Part shown: positions 58,883-64,000 of the stretch, in pieces | Layout: every line of letters starts with the position of its first letter | Position numbering within the stretch: position 1 is the stretch's first letter | NCBI GenBank assembly: GCA_949130495.1 | Contig: OX422221.1 | Location: 482,519,159-482,583,158 of the forward strand | DNA length: 64,000 bases | Source of the DNA: Sambucus nigra | Taxonomy: Eukaryota > Streptophyta > Magnoliopsida > Dipsacales > Adoxaceae | Direction: 5' to 3' | Position numbers and translations under genes: made by a program | The notes under the pieces: model-generated | Databases searched by the model: none | What the model saw: the letters and a program-made list of their open reading frames with translations, nothing else | Told to the model about the DNA's origin: nothing

Positions 58883-61800
58883 ATGGCAGATAATCCCGAA
58901 TCCAGTAATCGAAATGTTGGAAATACTGGAAATCTTCCAAATCCATCTGCATCCCCAGATCTGGCAGGAATTATGACGAATCTGGCTCAAGGACAAACCG
59001 CCATGCAAGAATCTATGAGGCAACTCATTCAAACTCTTCAGGGCAGTGCACCTACCTATTCAGGGCAAAGGAGTGATCATAGGCAATCGCAATCTAGACG
59101 TACTGGGTCATATCGCAATGAAGAGTCTAATGATTCTTCTTATCAACCTGGGCGAACTTCATCGATACGGGCTACAGATACAGATCAACGTATCACTCTT
59201 TCTCCGGAAAGAACTAGCGATTTGGAAAGATTAAGCAGGGTGTCTCCTTTCAGTCGGTTAGGACCAAGGAGGAACATGAGTCCACCTAGGGCTCCATCAA
59301 GAAGTTTTCGACCACCACCAGGTTTGAGAGAAGGATCTGCACAATCGCGACCAACTACTCGTCGAGATAAAACTCAGGAAGCTACGTCAGAGCAATCAGT
59401 TGCTCGGACTAAGCGCCCCGAGGAAGGGAATGAAGCATGGAAAGGTTCCATTCAATGGTTGGAGGATAGATTGGGAGAAATGGCTAAGGCGAGGAACCCC
59501 TTACAGAGAACTTTTGTTCAAGGAACACCTTTTGTGCAAGCCATTGTGGATTTCCCTACACCGTCGAAATTTAAAGCACCCGTAGTGACCCCCAAGTACG
59601 ATGGAAAGACAGATCCCGTACTTCATATAGAACAATACCAAGCTGCTGCAGATATCTACGCTGTTCCCGACGAGATGAGGTGTAGAGCATTCTCGGGAAC
59701 TCTTACCGGATCAGCACAGATATGGTACAATAATCTTCCTCGGGGTAAGATTTCAACTTTTGTTCAGTTAGCCGAATTGTTTATTGGCAATTTTTGTTTT
59801 GGAGCAAAGCCGGTAAAGCGAGTAGCACACTTGCTAAGTGTTAGACAAAAATCAGGTGAAAGTACTAGAGATTACATAACTCGTTTCAATAACGAGAAGT
59901 TGGAAGTTATAGATTATGAAGAAAAGACAGCAATCACTGCTCTGATGAGTGGTTTGCTGCCTAACAAGCTGTACTACACTTTGGCCAAAGATCCACCTAA
60001 AAATATGTCGGAGTTGATGGCAAAGGCTGCCAAAATCATGAATGCCGAGGAAGCTATGGCTGCAAAGAAGAATATGGATAAGGAAGTTAAAGTTGAGGTC
60101 GACAATTCTAAGAAGAAAGATCAGAAAGGTAATGGTGGTGACAAACATTCCAGGAATAACAGGATGAAGTTGGAAGTCCTAAAGAAGTATGATAATTATA
60201 CTCCATTGAAAATGGGTATTAATCATGTTTTGGAAGAAATCAGGAATAACGAGGAAATCAAGTGGCCAGAGAAACTGAAGACAAATCCCGACCTGAGGAA
60301 TAAAGACAAATATTGCGAGTTTCACAAAGATCATGGCCATATGACCAAAAATTGTATAGCCCTTCAGAACGAGATTGAAACACTCATCCGAAGAGGAAAA
60401 TTATCAAAGTATGTAGATCGCAGAGGTGAAAGGAAGAATGATGATAGAACTAGAGAGAGATCTAGATCTCCTCGTCGTGCAGAGGATAAAAAGAAGAGGG
60501 ACCATGAAGAGGATCCAGATGATGACCCCGATCTTCCCAAGAAACCAAGGAAACCTGAACGAGAGGTATTTTCCATACGTTTTGGGTCATATGATTGTAA
60601 TGTTATTACAGGAGGAGATGCAGGAGGAGGAGACCTTACTGCAGAACGAAAAGCTTACCTCGGAGAGGCTCAAGCTTGTTCATACATTCAGCGAATAAAC
60701 CTGGTCGAGGATGATCGTCCGAGGAAGGTAAACAAAGAGAAGCTAGTGATTGGTTTTTCAAAAAACGACCTGGCAGGTGTTATTTACCCTCATGATGATC
60801 CTTTGGTGATCAAAATGAGGATGAAGGATGTGATCATTTCAAGGGTGTTAGTAGACAATGGTAGTTCGGCAGACATCATGTACTATTCATGCTTTGATAG
60901 CCTGAATTTAAAATTATCTCAATTGGAACCTTATCACAGACCCCTTCTGGGTTTTTCTGGCAAGAAAGTTTTTCCACTTGGGACGATCAAGTTGGATATA
61001 CTCATTGGAACTTGGCCTGCTTGTCGAACAGAAAGAATACGCTTTTTTGTGATGGATAAGAATGTGCAGTCCGCCTACAACATCATCATGGGAAGAGTTG
61101 GATTGAAGAAGTTCGAAGAAGTTCCATCTACAGTACATCAATGTTTGAAATTCCCAACGAATTTTGGAGTAGGAATTATGAAAGGTGATCAAAAAGTAGC
61201 TCGGGAATGCTATTATTCGTCTTTCGAGCAAGAAGAATTTGAAGAATCAAGGAAAAAGACTACTACTTATCAAGTGGAGGAGAGCACAGAAATTGAAACT
61301 CTTGACCCTAGGGATGAATCTCAACTCGTAAAAGGGCAGGTTGTGGAATCTACAGAAATTGTTATCCTGGACGACGAGCATCCTGAACGAGTAACTCAGA
61401 TAGGATCGTCGTTGGATATTTCAATAAAACAAGATTTGATAACTTTCTTGAGAAACAGGAAGAATACTTTTGCTTGGAGTCATGAAGACATGCCAGGTAT
61501 AGATCCAAACTTTTTATGTCATGAGCTCAACGTGAATAAGGAGATCAAGCCTGTGAAACAAAGAAGAAGAGTGTTTAGTCCCGAAAAGAACCAGGCCATA
61601 CAAGAGGAGGTCGAGAAACTCCAGAAAGCCCAATTTATTGAAGATGTGAAATATCCAGATTGGTTGGCAAATGTGGTGATGGTAAAGAAGAAGAACAACA
61701 AATGGAGAACGTGTGTTGATTTTACTGATCTCAACAAGGCATGTCCAAAAGATCATTTTCCATTGCCCAGAATTGATCAACTAGTGGATGCTACCTCGGG

Positions 61801-62692
61801 ACACGAGCTACTCAGCTTCATGGATGCTTATTCTGGCTACAACCAGATCAGAATGAAACCTGAAGACAGGGAAAGTACTTCTTTTATTACCCCAAGGGGA
61901 ACTTATTGTTATAATGTTATGCCTTTTGGTTTAAAAAATGCAGGTGCAACATATCAGCGGTTGATGAACAAGGTTTTTACCGAACAAATCAGCCGCAATA
62001 TGGAGGTCTATGTCGACGACATGCTCACCAAAAGCAAGAAAGCTGCAGATCATTTGGTTGACTTGAGTCAAACTTTTGATCAACTGGATAAATACCAGAT
62101 GAAGCTTAACCCGACGAAGTGTACCTTTGGAGTACGAGAAGGAATGTTCCTCGGATACATCGTCAACCAACGAGGTATTGAGGCAAATCCAGAAAAGATC
62201 AAGGCTCTTTTAGGGCTGCGATCTCCGACGACGAAGAAAGAAGTGCAGAGTCTTACCGGACGGGTTGCAGCACTCAACAGATTTGTATCCCGAGCAACTG
62301 ATAAATGCCTCCCATTCTTCAAAACACTGCGAAAAAGTTTTGAGTGGACTGATGAATGTGAGAAAGCCTTTCAAGATTTGAAGAAGTATTTGGGAGCCCC
62401 ACCATTGTTGTCTAGGCCAATAACTGGAGAGAAGCTGTACTTGTATTTGGCAGTATCAGAAAATGCAGTTAGCTCAGCGTTGATCAGATTGGAGAATGGA
62501 GTTCAGAAGCCAATTTATTACACAAGCAAGGCCTTCCGAGGTGTGGAAATCAGATACCCAAAGCTGGAAAAATTGGCACTGGCATTAATTGAAGCAAGTA
62601 GAAGAATGAGGCCATACTTCCAGGCCCATACCATCATTGTGTATACCGACATGCCGTTAAGACAAGCCCTTCACAAACCAGAGAAATCATGA
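58883..62692 (+). pseudogene. Tat-2 gag-protease-reverse transcriptase-RNase H, single long frame
   Basis: Starts at ATG 58883 (MADNPESSNRNVGN); the in-frame ATG at 58847 lies within the leader just after the primer site and is less likely. One frame runs 1269 codons through capsid, knuckle (YCEFHKDHGHMTKNC), a charged linker (KKRDHEEDPDDDPDLPKKP) that Tat-1 has lost, protease (VLVDNGSSADIM), reverse transcriptase (YVDDML) and most of the gypsy RNase H. So in the undamaged family gag and pol are a single fused frame. It ends at an in-frame TGA (62690-62692) where Tat-1 has GGG (KSGRLMYW). Confidence 0.9.
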
Positions 62693-64000
62693 AGATTGAT
62701 GTACTGGGCAATAGAGCTCGGTGAATATGATATTGTATATGAACCCAGATCATCGTTGAAGGGGCAAGCCGTGGCAGATTTTATAGCAGAGTTCACATAC
62801 CCCGATACCCCCGAGGAGAAAAAGGTGCTTGCTAACCAACCTGTGGACGATACAGGATCAACAGACACAGATCCAGACCAACCAAGGTTGGTAAAAGGAC
62901 TTGTGGATGTAGAAAAATCATCATATTCAAACCTAGACCAACTCCGGTTGGTAGAAGGGTGCGAACAAATGACCAATGAAGAACGAAGGATACCCGGGGA
63001 TGATGAAAGAAAACAGATGATATTTCACCGAGGAACTCTAACAGATAAGAAATTTGAAGACGAGTTACATACTTGGAGATTATATGTAGATGGATCATCT
63101 TGCACGGCTGGTTGTGGAGCAGGGATTGTTTTAAACTCTCCAGACGATATTGACATGGAGTATGCCTTGAGATTCCAATTCAAAGCTTCCAATAATGAGG
63201 CTGAATATGAGGCTATGATAGCAGGTTTTCATTTGGCGAAAGTTATGGAGGCACGACAAGTAATTGTTTTCAGTGATTCTCAATTAATTGTGAATCAAAT
63301 GATGGGAATATATGCAGTGAAGGGAGAGTTAATGGTGAAGTACCATGCAAAAGTGATGGAGTTATTAACAGAATTTGATGCTATTCAATTGGTAAGGATA
63401 CCGAGAATGGAGAATGCTAGAGAAGACGCATTGGCCCGACTAGCGTCAGCTACGCGCACCGAGCTGCGAAGAACAATACCAATTGAAGTATTAGAAAGTC
63501 GGAGCATAGAAGAAGATCTGACGGTGAGGATTATTACCCTTGATTTAGGACCATCTTAGATGGATCCTATCAGAGCATACATTGAAGAAGGAGAATTGCC
63601 GGAGGACAAACTAGCTGCCAAGAAATTGAAGTATAAAGTTGCTCGGTATGTGTTAACTAATGGTGTTTTGTACAGACGAGGAATTATGGCAGGTTTGCAG
63701 AGATGTGTGCATCCATCGGAAGTCAAATAATTGATTGAAGAAATTCATGAAGGATCTTGTGGAGCTCATGTAGCAGGTCGGACACTTTTGCAAAGGGTAA
63801 TGACACAGGGATACTATTGGCCGACGATGAGGGCTGATTGTATAGCCTATGCTAAGAAGTGTGACAAATGCCAACGTTTTTCCTCCATCCGAAGAACTCC
63901 ACAGGCATTGTTGACACCCATAACATCACCTTGGCCATTTTCCATGTGGGGAATTGATCTGGTTGGACCACTGCCGACGACCCGAGGAAGGTTCAAGTAT
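62693..64000 (+). pseudogene. Tat-2 pol remainder: archaeal-type RNase H and integrase, with two more stops
   Basis: Continues in the same frame. The second RNase H has LYVDGSSCTAGCGAGIVL, SNNEAEYEAMIAG and VFSDSQLIVNQ. A TAG at 63557-63559 replaces TGG (PSWMDP in Tat-1), and a TAA at 63728-63730 replaces GAA. The frame is then open through the integrase zinc region (SCGAHVAGRTLLQ, CDKCQRF) to the core start GIDLVGPLPTTRGRFKY at the window edge. Confidence 0.9.

Larger units (their letters stand above)
58222..64000 (+). mobile_element. Tat-2: second Tat/Retand-type element, cut by the window edge
   Basis: Close relative of Tat-1 (most of gag-pol differs only by scattered substitutions) inserted into the SIRE gag. 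Only the 5' LTR, primer site, gag and pol up to the integrase core are in the window. The expected antisense gene and 3' LTR lie beyond it. The base pattern ACCAT before the LTR would be the left target duplication, which cannot be checked here. Confidence 0.92.

Overview
This window is plant nuclear DNA, most likely from a eudicot. It is intergenic or pericentromeric-type sequence made almost entirely of nested transposable elements, with no intact host gene. The organism type is inferred from the mix of element families: Tat/Retand-lineage Ty3/gypsy elements with an archaeal-type RNase H, chromovirus-like gypsy LTRs primed by initiator tRNA-Met, SIRE-type Ty1/copia, CACTA ends and a Helitron. 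The composition is AT-rich with microsatellites, and the introns are plant-like. I found no rRNA or tRNA genes, CRISPR arrays or bacterial-style operons.

Layout. 1-4237: end of a decayed chromovirus-like gypsy element, its 3.1 kb LTR (760-3895), then a second primer-binding site and leader. 4238-24540: an old Tat element that was tandemly duplicated. The left copy survives only as an integrase tail (4238-4710) plus a truncated antisense LTR (4711-5625). The right copy (5626-5847, 17835-21635, 24072-24540) is split by a young full-length Tat/Retand element (Tat-1, 5848-17834, target duplication ATGAT) and by a 2.4 kb antisense solo LTR (21636-24071, target duplication CCTTT). 24541-29518: a possible small inverted-repeat element, AC-rich DNA, a CACTA terminus and a decayed copia element with its 3' LTR. 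29519-42450: two diverged fragments (P and Q) of a Tat-type antisense gene and their LTRs, interrupted by a 5.3 kb non-autonomous LTR element (31291-36545, target duplication AAGGT) and by a 1.2 kb unclassified insertion. 42451-50846: AT-rich DNA with a type-B response-regulator gene fragment, a 2.4 kb Helitron carrying a CCB4-like exon, and microsatellites. 50847-58221: a minus-strand SIRE-lineage copia element, interrupted at its gag by a second Tat copy (Tat-2, 58222 to the window edge).

The most interesting content is Tat-1. Its LTRs differ at only two of 586 positions, yet its gag-pol frame is broken three times. By contrast, a gene on the opposite strand between pol and the 3' LTR (16830 down to 13268) can be read as four exons joined by three GT-AG introns whose phases all match, giving about 1081 codons without a lesion. 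Donor or intron sites at corresponding places can be seen in the old, diverged fragments P and Q, so the spliced antisense gene appears to be a long-lived part of this lineage. All calls rest on reading the sequence; no database search was possible.
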